From contig JAEEOP010000038.1 of the NCBI GenBank assembly GCA_016284295.1, positions 1 to 64,000 of the forward strand: DNA of 64,000 nt, written 5' to 3'. The notes under the pieces are model-generated. The model was not told where the DNA came from. It saw only the letters and a list, made by a program, of their open reading frames with translations, and did no database searches. The DNA is from Methanomassiliicoccaceae archaeon (GTDB taxonomy: Archaea; Thermoplasmatota; Thermoplasmata; Methanomassiliicoccales; Methanomethylophilaceae). A program made the position numbers and the translations under genes. Shown in pieces: positions 8,187-16,624 of the stretch (positions are counted from its first letter, which is position 1; every line of letters begins with the position of its first letter).

Positions 8187-11100
8187 TCAGGATCTGTTGA
8201 GCCTGAGGAGGAGGACGACTGCGACAAGACCGACGACGATGACCAGGACGAGCATCAGGATGGTCGAGATGGACCAATCATCGGACTGCTTGTCGATGAC
8301 CACGACGGGGTCGGAGGGATCCACGTGGACGACGACGTCGCCGGTGGCTGCCTCTGCTCCGGAGACCTGAAGGTGGTAGGGGATTCCCAAGATGGAGTCA
8401 GGGGTTCCCTCGGCCTTGAGGGTTCCGTCGGTGAGCTCGGTGACCTTTCCGTCCTCGACGAGGGACACCTTTGCGGTTCCGGTGTATCCGTTGGCGAGGG
8501 TGACGGTGATCTTGTAGTCACCGGCCTTCACGCTGGCGTAGTAGGTGTTGTTTCCGATGTCGGAGTGGGACATGATTACGCCGTTGATGGCGACGTTCTG
8601 GACTCCGTAGTCGGCGACGATCGTGAGGTGGTAGATCTCGTACAGGATGAATGCGTAGACCGCGGGGTACTCTCCGAAGGCTGCATCGTCGGCGGGGACT
8701 CCGTCCTCGGTGACCCATCCTCCGAGCCAGGCGTTCTTGACGGTGATCTTGATCTGGCTGTTGACGGCTGCGGTGTCGGCGACTGCGTATACGGTCACGA
8801 CTTCCTTGTCTCCCTCCCCGTAGAAGACGGTGGGGGAGAGTGCGGGATCCTCGGTGATGGACTCGGGAATGTCCGACTCGGGCTTGAAGATAGCGTATTC
8901 GTAGATCTCGAAGTTTCCGTCGACGCGTCCGGAGTCGCTGGGGTTTCCGTTCTTGTCGACTCCGACGAACATGAACTCGGCCATGACAAGACCGGTCGCA
9001 CCGTCCCTCTCTACGACCTTGACGTTACCCATGACGTTCAGGGTCTCGGTCTCGACTGTCGCCGAGGGGTTGACGGAGAGGTATCCCATGACATCGAGGT
9101 TGGTGATGACCGACTGACCGGACTCGCCCCTGTCATCGACCAGGACGTCTCCGTTGATGACAACGGATTCAGCGTTGAGGTCGTAGACGATGGGGTTTCC
9201 GGAAAGTGCGAGGTTGGTCTTGGCTCCGAGGATGTCTCCAGTGACGAAGAGGGACTCGTAGTCGTCCTCGTAGGATTCCCTTACCATGAGTCCGGTGTCT
9301 CCGGCTCCGGTTCCGTTGACGGTGGCGGTGGCCTCCCCGTTGGAGATGATTCCGCTGAAGGACTTTCCGTCGAGGATGTAGACGACTGCCATGTCGACGT
9401 AGATGTTGCTGGCGTTGAGGTCTGTCTCGACGACCATCGCGACGAGCTGCTTGGTCTCCTCGGTGTTGACTCCCTCGAGGTTGAGGTCGCCGATCATCAT
9501 TCCATCGTTGGCCCTGACATAGAATCCAGGGATTGTGGTGGGGTAATCGTTGATGACGACAGCGTCGTACTCCTCGACTCCCTCGACAGCGTTGGCGACG
9601 GGCTCGATGTACCATGTCGTGGCCTTCTTGGTTGTGATGCTGTAGTACGCTCCCTCGGAGATGTACTCGTTGCCGGCATCGGTGATGAATTCGAAGGGTG
9701 CATCGCTCTTGGCGACACCGTTGATGACGACCTCGGAGGCTGCTGCCTTGTCGGTCTTCTCTCCGACGATGATTGCGGAATCGGAATCGACATCGAAGAT
9801 ACCGTTGTCGATGATCTTCCAGGGTGCCTTGACGGTGACGTCGTAGGCGTTGGTGGCCAGGGTGACCTCCTCGGGGATGACAAGGTCCGCTCCGTCGACG
9901 ACGATGTCCCTCTTGAGGTTGACTGTCTCGCCGGCCTGGGCCTCCTCGAGTGCGGTGTAGACGTTGGTGTACTTGACCCATCCGTCGCGGACGAGCTTTC
10001 CGTCTGCGTCGGTCTCATAGATCACGACATCGGCTGCGATGACGTTCTTGACGTTGGAGGGGACATTGAGCTGGTTCTCGATGAGGAGTGTTCCTACGAC
10101 ATCGATCTTGTTGCCCTCGATGGAGGGGATACCGGTGATGGTCGCTCCCTCGGCGATGGTCAGGGTGTCTCCCGGTCCGTCACCGATGACGAGTTGGACT
10201 GCGCCTGCGAGGTCGAGCTTGGATCCTGCGGGCATGGAGGAATCCTCGGCCTTGACGGTCTGGGTTCCCAGAACGTACAGGACGGACTTGTCTGCCGCCT
10301 GTGCGATGGCTGCGTCGATGTCGACGTAGTAGTGGTCCCCGTTGATGTACCTGGTGGCGTTGATTCCGGTCTCAGAGTTGATCCTGACGTCGTTGACAAT
10401 CATTCCCTCTCCGACCACATCGATGATTCCCGTGGAACCGTCGTTCTCGAAGGTTCCGTTCCTTGCATCGATTTTTCCGGTCACGAGGAGGTTTTCGTCG
10501 TTGGAGAACGTGACGTTCTCTCCGATGACGAGGCTCTCGTCGACGATGATGTTGCTGGAGAGTTGCACGGCGGCCATTCCGTAGATGCCCTCGGGCTGGT
10601 CCTCGGTGGACTCGGAGATGTACTCCTTGGTGATGTCGACGTTACCGGAGACCTGCGTCATGGCGACCTTGTCCTTGGTGACGGCCGCGACCTTGAGTCC
10701 GGTGAAGGTGGCCTCGACGTGTGCGTTCTTGTCCTCTCCTGCGGGAGTGATAGGGGATGCCGCCAGTCCGACACCGACTGCTGCGGTCTCGCCCTGGTAG
10801 ACGAGAAGGGTTGCGATGCCCAGCATTGTGTTGCCGCTGATGACGATCTTGTTGACGTTGAGCACTCCGGAGTCCTTGAGTGTGATTTCACTTCCGAGTG
10901 AATCCTGGTTGTAGATGACCTCGGAGTCGTAGGTAAGTGTTCCCTGGACCGTGATCTCAAGGGACTTGAGGAGTCCGTAGACAGTGACTGTAGCGCCTGC
11001 GGCGATTACCATCTCGGAATCATTGTAGGTGCTGAGGCAACCGGTGTCCTGGACGACCGCGGTGGATCCCTGAGCCATCGTGATGTTTCCGTAGACGTCG

Positions 11101-11570
11101 ACCTGTCCCTCGATGTCGAGGGTTCCGTTGACGGTGGCTGCTCCGGAGTAGAACTTGCCATCGTAATCTCCGCCGAACTGGAGGAGTCCTCCATCCTTTC
11201 CGGCCTCTTTGACGATGATCGTTCCGTCGATCTGCGCTTCTCCGTAGATGATGAGGTTGGCGTCGGAATCGATGGTCAGCGTGGCCCCTGCGGGGACGAC
11301 GAGCTTTCCGAAGACCTCGACATATGCGCCGTTGGTAAGTGTCCAGTAGTCCTTGACTGTGACGATCTGTGTCTCGTCGAAGATGTTCCTGGAGGAATAC
11401 TCTCCAGTCACCTCCGTCTCTTTATAATCAATTTCCTTGACCTCTCCCTCTTCCGCGAGAACTTCGTCCGCTTCTGCGGCGTCGTTCCCTGTGGCGGGGA
11501 TTAGGACAAGCGAGGACATGGCGAGCACTGCGAGGATCGCCATGACCAGTGTGAGCTTCTTTGCATTCAT
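8187..11570 (-). CDS. Large cell-surface adhesin-like protein with C-terminal membrane anchor
   Basis: A 1,127-residue protein. The N-terminus is a signal peptide (MNAKKLTLVMAILAVLAM). The body is a long run of short strand-turn units rich in Thr, Val, Gly, Asp and Asn, with recurring patterns such as GTLTIDSDANLIIYGEAQIDGT, typical of right-handed beta-helix surface proteins. The C-terminus is one membrane helix (about 1097-1119) and a short basic tail (RLNRS), so it is anchored with the body outside. Composition is highly acidic. Adhesin-like proteins of this kind are common in gut and rumen methanogens and may bind host, bacterial or matrix surfaces. A near-perfect ribosome binding site (AGGAGG) precedes the ATG. 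The precise ligand is unknown. Confidence 0.8.
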   Translation of the reverse strand: MNAKKLTLVMAILAVLAMSSLVLIPATGNDAAEADEVLAEEGEVKEIDYKETEVTGEYSSRNIFDETQIVTVKDYWTLTNGAYVEVFGKLVVPAGATLTIDSDANLIIYGEAQIDGTIIVKEAGKDGGLLQFGGDYDGKFYSGAATVNGTLDIEGQVDVYGNITMAQGSTAVVQDTGCLSTYNDSEMVIAAGATVTVYGLLKSLEITVQGTLTYDSEVIYNQDSLGSEITLKDSGVLNVNKIVISGNTMLGIATLLVYQGETAAVGVGLAASPITPAGEDKNAHVEATFTGLKVAAVTKDKVAMTQVSGNVDITKEYISESTEDQPEGIYGMAAVQLSSNIIVDESLVIGENVTFSNDENLLVTGKIDARNGTFENDGSTGIIDVVGEGMIVNDVRINSETGINATRYINGDHYYVDIDAAIAQAADKSVLYVLGTQTVKAEDSSMPAGSKLDLAGAVQLVIGDGPGDTLTIAEGATITGIPSIEGNKIDVVGTLLIENQLNVPSNVKNVIAADVVIYETDADGKLVRDGWVKYTNVYTALEEAQAGETVNLKRDIVVDGADLVIPEEVTLATNAYDVTVKAPWKIIDNGIFDVDSDSAIIVGEKTDKAAASEVVINGVAKSDAPFEFITDAGNEYISEGAYYSITTKKATTWYIEPVANAVEGVEEYDAVVINDYPTTIPGFYVRANDGMMIGDLNLEGVNTEETKQLVAMVVETDLNASNIYVDMAVVYILDGKSFSGIISNGEATATVNGTGAGDTGLMVRESYEDDYESLFVTGDILGAKTNLALSGNPIVYDLNAESVVINGDVLVDDRGESGQSVITNLDVMGYLSVNPSATVETETLNVMGNVKVVERDGATGLVMAEFMFVGVDKNGNPSDSGRVDGNFEIYEYAIFKPESDIPESITEDPALSPTVFYGEGDKEVVTVYAVADTAAVNSQIKITVKNAWLGGWVTEDGVPADDAAFGEYPAVYAFILYEIYHLTIVADYGVQNVAINGVIMSHSDIGNNTYYASVKAGDYKITVTLANGYTGTAKVSLVEDGKVTELTDGTLKAEGTPDSILGIPYHLQVSGAEAATGDVVVHVDPSDPVVVIDKQSDDWSISTILMLVLVIVVGLVAVVLLLRLNRS

Positions 11571-11577
11571 AGGTTAA

Positions 11578-11603
11578 CCTCCTCTCAGGCCGGACAGCGG
11601 CCT
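11578..11603 (-). promoter_or_regulatory. Leader hairpin and strong ribosome binding site of the surface protein gene
   Basis: On the minus strand AGGAGG (11578-11583) lies 7 nt before the ATG at 11570. Directly upstream is a 6-bp hairpin, AGGCCG/CGGCCT, with a 5-nt loop (11587-11603). A TATA-like TTTACATATT occurs near 11690, so the leader is about 100 nt long. That is unusual here, where many genes look leaderless, and suggests translational control or high expression. Confidence 0.45.
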
Positions 11604-11765
11604 TTTCGAGTGGATCATGCATCTTCCCTCAGAGTGCGCGCGGAGCATGTCCGCAGAGGGTTCAGCATATCACTGGACCGTCGTGACACGTTCTAATATG
11701 TAAACTTCTCGGTCGGTTAATCATAAAATGAACAAATGAAAAGTGGTCTGAGGAAGCGCTGTGGC

Positions 11766-12914
11766 TCATTCGCCCTTCTTCTTCACGTAGATCCTATCCA
11801 CCCTCGAGACGTTAGACATGGCGATTATTATGGGGTCCGCGGTGCCTTTCACGACGTCCGAACGCAGGCGGGAGTAGTTCGGCATCGATATGGAATCGTA
11901 CTCCCCGATCTCCTTGAGCCTCTTGATGACCTGTGTCTTGTCCTGGGGCAGCTCGGCCTTGCTCTCATGCCTTATCAGGATCTTCCCCTCGTCACCGACC
12001 AGGGACATGTACCCGTTGCTGTCCGCGAAGGACACTATCCTAGCTTTGAGAGCATCCTGCTCCGCGTCCAGGAGCTCGATTCTGTTCCTGAGGGCCTGCT
12101 TCTTGGATTCCAGCTCCAGATACTGGTTGGTCAGCTCCACGCCCTCGTCCGGGCCGGATTTCCTGACGGAAAGCTCATGCAGGAAGCGGGGGCATCTGGA
12201 CTGGTACGGGCATATCTGGCAATAATCGGACTCCCTGGGAAGGGGGTCCTTCGACGATGAGATCTGGGAGATCTGCTGGGATACTAAGGTGGCCGCCCTC
12301 TCGCAGTCGCTGCGGTAGGCCGTCACATCCGTGCACAGGTCGGCTACGAGGAACGACCACCTCATCACCACCTCCCTCGCCGAGAGGTTGTCCATGGCCC
12401 ACAGGGCGCAGACCCTCATCTCCAGGTCGTCCTCCAGCTGCTCCTTCGACATGACCTCCGGGCCCGTGACGTACCTGGTTATGTATGCGGTGGTCCCGCG
12501 CCTGCCGACCTCCTCTATCGTGATCGCTATGCTGTTCTTCCCGGGGAGTTCCACGGTGCCCTCCATCCTGGAGGCAACGATGTCCACGGCCCCGAAGCGG
12601 GAGGATTGGCGTATGAAGTTCCTGATGCACTTCTCGCCGATGCGGATGTAGCCCATCGTGTCCTCCCTGATTGGATTGTAGACCTTGGCCACAGCGGAAT
12701 CCCACTCGCTCCAGAACATGTCCAGGACCTTGTCTTCCTTCATCCTGTCCCCGAGTATGCGGGCCTTGGAGAAGCGGTGGATCGTGTTCCTGACGGAACG
12801 ATCAAGGCATTCCTGGAGCGTCAGCTTGTCCGGGAAAGCCTCCGTCCTGTCCAGTTTGAAGGCGTAAGGGCATCTGCGGAAGATGCGCAGGTCCTCGAAA
12901 GTTGTCATCGCCAT
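11766..12914 (-). CDS. PD-(D/E)XK-like iron-sulfur protein, probably catalytically dead
   Basis: A 382-residue protein with the layout of AddB/Cas4/RecB-type nuclease domains carrying a 4Fe-4S cluster: one N-terminal cysteine (RRC15PYAFKL) and a C-terminal triad C232-x2-C235-x5-C241 (YCQICPYQSRCPRF). The stretch that should hold the nuclease motif (usually DYKTG) reads ITRYVTG at about 145-151, lacking the acidic residue and the lysine. A coiled region (about 260-300) and a C-terminal basic tail follow. It may bind DNA or sense iron-sulfur status rather than cut. No CRISPR or recombination genes are near. The start is the first of two ATGs (12914 or 12908). Promoter and neighbours give no further clue. 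Confidence 0.6.
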   Translation of the reverse strand: MAMTTFEDLRIFRRCPYAFKLDRTEAFPDKLTLQECLDRSVRNTIHRFSKARILGDRMKEDKVLDMFWSEWDSAVAKVYNPIREDTMGYIRIGEKCIRNFIRQSSRFGAVDIVASRMEGTVELPGKNSIAITIEEVGRRGTTAYITRYVTGPEVMSKEQLEDDLEMRVCALWAMDNLSAREVVMRWSFLVADLCTDVTAYRSDCERAATLVSQQISQISSSKDPLPRESDYCQICPYQSRCPRFLHELSVRKSGPDEGVELTNQYLELESKKQALRNRIELLDAEQDALKARIVSFADSNGYMSLVGDEGKILIRHESKAELPQDKTQVIKRLKEIGEYDSISMPNYSRLRSDVVKGTADPIIIAMSNVSRVDRIYVKKKGE

Positions 12915-12968
12915 GGTGACATCCGTTCCTTGAGTGAATTCGAAATAAGTATCCGATCCGCGACCTTA

Positions 12969-13544
12969 TCAGAGGTCCTTGACATCCATCACGAGACTCT
13001 TGCAGATGATTCCGACCTTCGCCCTCATGTCGACCTCGACTGGATGGTCGATTTTCAGGGTCTTCTCAGCAGATAACCTGTTCTTCGGGCTCTCCAGCCT
13101 AGCCCTGTGCTCGCCCCTGTCCACGATGGTTCTGTACCTCATGGCCGGTCCAAGCGGGACGATGGTGCCGTCCAGGTCCAGCTTGCATCCCCAGTTGAGT
13201 AGCATGGGATCCCATGCGAATCCGATTATGATACCGTCATCCTCGCCCATCAGCGAGACAGCCATGGAATATGCGTAATCCCTGTCGGCGGCCTTGACGG
13301 AGCAGTTCCCCTTGGCCAGCCAGGCTTGGGGACTCCTAGGGTGGTCCTCTGTGAGCTTGTCGGCCATTCTCTTGGCCAGATCGATGTTTCCCGAGCCCGT
13401 AGCCTCGGTGACCCTGCCCAGGAGCGTGTCGAAAGACACGGTGTCGACACCTGATTTTATAAGCATCCCGCAGAATTCGCACTTGGAATCCCCGTTAGAC
13501 AGCTGTGTTAGCATCGCTCCGCATGAAGGACAGTTGTTGCTCAT
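12969..13544 (-). CDS. Zinc-ribbon protein of unknown function
   Basis: A 191-residue protein. The N-terminus is a zinc ribbon (CPSCG at 5-9 and CEFCG about 15 residues later). A helical segment (LLGRVTEATGSGNIDLAKRM...) resembling a TPR-like half repeat follows, then a C-terminal beta-rich domain with PH-like or YvbH-like spacing. The frame is open further upstream, but the ATG at 13544 places the zinc ribbon at the N-terminus as is usual, and it avoids overlap with the divergent PH-domain gene. The gene pair is divergent, with only 56 nt between the starts. The domain content suggests a scaffold or sensor; function unknown. Confidence 0.65.
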   Translation of the reverse strand: MSNNCPSCGAMLTQLSNGDSKCEFCGMLIKSGVDTVSFDTLLGRVTEATGSGNIDLAKRMADKLTEDHPRSPQAWLAKGNCSVKAADRDYAYSMAVSLMGEDDGIIIGFAWDPMLLNWGCKLDLDGTIVPLGPAMRYRTIVDRGEHRARLESPKNRLSAEKTLKIDHPVEVDMRAKVGIICKSLVMDVKDL

Positions 13545-13600
13545 GACCTGTAATCCACCATCCTCTTCAAATAACCATAGTGCGATTCGCAACCGATACC

Positions 13601-13993
13601 ATGGGAATCAGCTTCGATACCGACATCAATTTCGACCTGACGCCTATCGACCCGACGTCGGTCAACAAGAACATCTACGCATTACTGATAGACGGCGAAC
13701 AGATAGTGGATGCCTTCAAGACGGTGAGGGACCAGGTTGTCTTCACCAACAAGAGGGTCATCTTCGTCGACGTCAAAGGGATCACAGGAAAGAAACAGTT
13801 CTTCACGAACATGCCCTACAAGATGATCCAATACTACGACGTGCAGACTCCCGGGTTCGCGGAAATCATCTCGGACTCAGAGATGGACCTCCATTTCGCC
13901 AACGGACACACGGCCCACTTCGAGTTCAAGGGCAAATGCAAGATCCTCGACATCTGCAAGAACCTCTCCAAGTATTGTCTCGAGATAGACTGA
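13601..13993 (+). CDS. Bacterial-type PH domain protein
   Basis: A 130-residue protein that appears to be a single PH-like domain. Its strands fit the bPH family seen in YvbH/DUF1696 proteins: GEQIVDAFKTVRDQVVFTNKRVIFVDVKG, then KKQFFTNMPYKMIQYYDVQTPG and a C-terminal helix (CKILDICKNLSKYCL). Such domains form ring-like oligomers or bind membranes in bacteria, but the exact role is unknown. The start at 13601 follows a short leader; an in-frame start exists at 13580. It is divergent from the zinc-ribbon gene and ends in a good terminator hairpin. Confidence 0.75.
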   Translation: MGISFDTDINFDLTPIDPTSVNKNIYALLIDGEQIVDAFKTVRDQVVFTNKRVIFVDVKGITGKKQFFTNMPYKMIQYYDVQTPGFAEIISDSEMDLHFANGHTAHFEFKGKCKILDICKNLSKYCLEID

Positions 13994-14005
13994 TACTCTT
14001 CACAA

Positions 14006-14022
14006 GCTGGCCTATGGCCAGC
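14006..14022 (+). terminator. Terminator after the PH-domain gene
   Basis: A perfect 7-bp stem GCTGGCC/GGCCAGC with a TAT loop, followed by GTCCTTTCCTTTTTC. It starts 13 nt after the stop codon. Confidence 0.65.
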
Positions 14023-14124
14023 GTCCTTTCCTTTTTCATCTTGATGCTCAAAAATATTCATAGTGCATCATATTGCATCATAAATTACTATACTTTAAGT
14101 ATTAAATATTCAGTTCTAAGAAGT

Positions 14125-15264
14125 ATGAGCAAAGACCAGTCAATGAGACTCGGTTCCTTCGACGTGCTGAAAGGGTTCATCATCTTCGCTATTGTAATGC
14201 TGCACCTGATATTCACCAACAAGGATACAGTCGGCGATCAGGCGGTCACCGAAACCGCCCTAGTTCTTCAGATAGTATACATCGGCCTGATGTCGTTCTT
14301 CGTCATATCAGGATACTTCTACAGGCCGGACAGGGGATTCATGCACAACATCAGTTCCCGTGTCAAACAGCTCGTGATCGCAATCGCAATCTGCACCGTG
14401 GTCCTCACGGGTATCCTTTTTGTCTGGGAATACGCCTTCGGGACAAACGCCGGACTCGATGGCATCCTGACCTCGTTCCAGTACGGATTCGGATTGAATA
14501 AGGCCTTCATGGACCCTAGTACTACCATACCGTTCCCGATATGCGGACCCGAAGTGGGATACTACTTCCTCTGGGCCATGATGATGGCGTTCATAATATT
14601 CTACGGACTTGCCGACTACGTCATGAAGGATGCGTGGAAGGTCATCGCCACCGTGGTCGCACTCCTTGTCATAGCATGCGTCTGGACCCAGTTCGTCAAC
14701 GTCAGGCTGCCCTTCTTCATCGACCTCGCACCAATGGGTGCGGCGCTGATGTTCGCCGGAGCCTGGCTCGCCAAACTGGACCTGGGTGGGACCATAGAGA
14801 GGTTCGAGTTCAGGACCAAGGGATTCTGGCTACCCCTCCTGATCTGTCTCGTGTGCGGAGTAGTGCTGTGCTTCTTCTTCCACCCCGACATCAAGTTCGA
14901 TGAGGAGATCTACGGGGCATACGGCGGATACTCCGTATTCCCGTACTTCCTGGAGGCTGTCTTCATGGTGGTAGTCTACCTCTACCTTGCGAAATTCCTG
15001 TCGATTATTCCCCTTCTGGGAAAGGCTCTGGCGAAGGTCGGAAAGCACACCCTGGGCATACTGCTGCTCCATGGGTTCGTGGCGAAGATGATCATCACAC
15101 CGGTCTGGCCGATAACCGACCTTAGCTGGTTCCCCTCGATGCCTATGGGGGCCAGGGTAGCCATCGGTTTCGCAACGTTGATCATATGCGTCCTGATCTG
15201 TCACTTCGGCCCCAAGGTGGTCGCGAACCTCCGCAAGGGAAAGAAAGAAGAGAACCCGCAGTGA
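14125..15264 (+). CDS. Acyltransferase 3 family membrane protein
   Basis: A 379-residue integral membrane protein of the acyltransferase-3 family, which moves acetyl or other acyl groups onto sugars or lipids at the cell surface. The typical N-terminal motif is present (SFDVLKGFIIFAIVMLHL, with the expected His), then about ten hydrophobic helices and a cytoplasmic basic tail (RKGKKEENPQ). The frame is open far upstream over another gene, but the ATG at 14125 is chosen because it puts the family motif near the N-terminus and follows a very AT-rich promoter (TTTAAGTATTAAATATT). It probably modifies surface polysaccharide or lipid. The substrate is not visible. Confidence 0.8.
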   Translation: MSKDQSMRLGSFDVLKGFIIFAIVMLHLIFTNKDTVGDQAVTETALVLQIVYIGLMSFFVISGYFYRPDRGFMHNISSRVKQLVIAIAICTVVLTGILFVWEYAFGTNAGLDGILTSFQYGFGLNKAFMDPSTTIPFPICGPEVGYYFLWAMMMAFIIFYGLADYVMKDAWKVIATVVALLVIACVWTQFVNVRLPFFIDLAPMGAALMFAGAWLAKLDLGGTIERFEFRTKGFWLPLLICLVCGVVLCFFFHPDIKFDEEIYGAYGGYSVFPYFLEAVFMVVVYLYLAKFLSIIPLLGKALAKVGKHTLGILLLHGFVAKMIITPVWPITDLSWFPSMPMGARVAIGFATLIICVLICHFGPKVVANLRKGKKEENPQ

Positions 15265-15284
15265 CGATCCTCCGAACCATCTTA

Positions 15285-15307
15285 CCGGGGCCGGATGACG
15301 GTCCCGG
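15285..15307 (+). terminator. Possible terminator after the acyltransferase gene
   Basis: An 8-bp stem CCGGGGCC/GGTCCCGG (one G-T pair) with a 7-nt loop, 20 nt after the stop codon, followed by GATCATTTCTAC. Weak U-tract. Confidence 0.4.
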
Positions 15308-15438
15308 GATCATTTCTACATCGAATTGGGACACAACAGACGGTTGCCGCTGCACATACTGTTATCAAGCGACCCGAGAAGTATTTACGAGTGGAAAAGA
15401 AGGGGTCCCCCACAAGGAGACATGTATGAAGAAGTGAG

Positions 15439-15513
15439 TGGTCCCGCTGAGATTTGAACTCAGGACCTTCCGGTTATCAGCCGGACGCTCAAACCGTGCT
15501 AAGCTACGGGACC
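15439..15513 (-). tRNA. tRNA-Ile (GAU anticodon)
   Basis: A full cloverleaf can be folded on the minus strand: a 7-bp acceptor stem GGTCCCG/CGGGACC, D arm, a 5-bp anticodon stem TCCGG/CCGGA with loop CTGATAA (anticodon GAT), and a T arm CTGAG/CTCAG with loop TTCAAAT. The discriminator base is A, and CCA is not encoded, as usual in archaea. No intron is seen. The anticodon reads AUC and AUU (isoleucine). Confidence 0.95.
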
Positions 15514-15713
15514 AACAGAACGGATGATAGATAAGTCGCATATAAACCTTACTTTTCTCGACCTGGCCGTCTGGGTGGCCGAGGGCAAAGACGCCCTTGC
15601 CGTCCAGAATGCTGGCGGTACACATGTCCGGACCGTTCCAATCGCATATGGCGCCCCTGACGGCCCAACCGAGCGGTAGAGCATTATTTATCGGCCAACC
15701 CATACCCTCACGT

Positions 15714-16181
15714 ATGGAACCTGAATACCAGGAATCGCGCATGATACTCCCGAAGAACCTTGCGATAATCCTATCGCTGGTCCTGGCGGCCACCTGGCTG
15801 TCCATCGTGGTGACCAGATACGTCTACTACTCCGGAATCCCGGAATCGGCCATCATCATCGTCGGCGTCGTGGTCATAATAGCGGTCATCCTGGCGTTCG
15901 TCCTCAGGTTCAGGGTAACGGTGTACCCCGACAGGATAGACATAATGTACATCATACGTACCACGTCCATCCCCAAGGAACAGGTCATCGACACCAGGGT
16001 CGGCGAGCTGAACGTCATCAAAAACTACTCCAACTGGACACTCAAGGGCGTGAAGTACCATACATACTCGGCCATCGGTGAGGACATGGGCATCGGACTC
16101 AAGGTCACCGGCAAGAGGGTATACTACCTCTCATCCAAGGACCCGCAGGCCATAGCGGACCTGCTCCCCAAGGAGGAATGA
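15714..16181 (+). CDS. Small membrane protein with a PH-like domain
   Basis: A 155-residue protein. Two hydrophobic helices at about 15-33 and 41-62 form a hairpin in the membrane. The rest is a soluble domain of about 85 residues (FRVTVYPDRIDIMYIIRTTSIPKEQVIDTRVGEL...) like the bPH2/YdbT-type PH domains found behind paired membrane helices. The ATG at 15714 is favoured by a TATA-like GCATTATTTATCGG centred about 28 nt upstream (leaderless). The stop overlaps the ATG of the next gene, so the two are co-translated. Role unknown; the family is often linked to membrane homeostasis. Confidence 0.65.
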   Translation: MEPEYQESRMILPKNLAIILSLVLAATWLSIVVTRYVYYSGIPESAIIIVGVVVIIAVILAFVLRFRVTVYPDRIDIMYIIRTTSIPKEQVIDTRVGELNVIKNYSNWTLKGVKYHTYSAIGEDMGIGLKVTGKRVYYLSSKDPQAIADLLPKEE

Positions 16182-16624
16182 GCATGCAGACGTCCTTCCA
16201 TTGGATCAGGGTGCAGACCTTCTGCTACGCCACGGAGAGGCAGGACCTCATAGAGGACACGCTGAAGGAGCTCCTCGGGGAGATCGAGTTCGAGGAGGAG
16301 ATCAGCGAGAGCGAGCACGGGAACACCATGATGATCCTGGAGACCAGGGTCACCAAGCAGAGGGAGTTCACCGAGCTCTTCTCCAAACTGAGCGATGAGG
16401 TCCTGGATTACATCCTCGAGGACATCGACAACCGCGTCGACGAGGACGACATGTTCTACATCCGCCTGGACAAGCAGAAGGCGGTCCAAGGCATCTACGA
16501 GATCGCCCATCACGGCGATGTCATATCCATATTCGGAAAGGTCCAGGCCCACCCTGCGAAGAAGGAAGTGGCCGTCAGGGTCCTGAGGGAATTCGTGGAA
16601 GGCATCAAGGCTGCTCGTTCTTGA
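16178..16624 (+). CDS. COG1325-type RNA-binding protein
   Basis: A 148-residue protein that matches the archaeal COG1325 group, long annotated as a predicted exosome subunit or RNA-binding protein. It is a two-layer alpha/beta fold (FHWIRVQTFCYATERQDLIEDTLKELLG..., ending with AHPAKKEVAVRVLREFVEGI). It probably acts in RNA handling in the cytoplasm, but the biochemical role is not established. It overlaps the preceding gene by 4 nt and its end overlaps the converging CNNM-type gene by 20 nt, so no terminator is present between them. Confidence 0.7.
   Translation: MSMQTSFHWIRVQTFCYATERQDLIEDTLKELLGEIEFEEEISESEHGNTMMILETRVTKQREFTELFSKLSDEVLDYILEDIDNRVDEDDMFYIRLDKQKAVQGIYEIAHHGDVISIFGKVQAHPAKKEVAVRVLREFVEGIKAARS

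Noticed and set aside
8031-10901. A 956-residue open frame on the plus strand opposite the surface protein
   Set aside because: It is the antisense of a strongly biased gene, rich in Val, Asp and Gly with no fold features; the minus strand has signal peptide, anchor and ribosome binding site.
11766-12914. Cas4 or AddB nuclease as a firm call
   Set aside because: The catalytic residues are missing from the usual place, so only the fold and cluster cysteines can be supported.
15265-15438. Small ORF before the tRNA gene (ATG at about 15423)
   Set aside because: Only a few codons long, ends at or in the tRNA gene, no conservation to support it.
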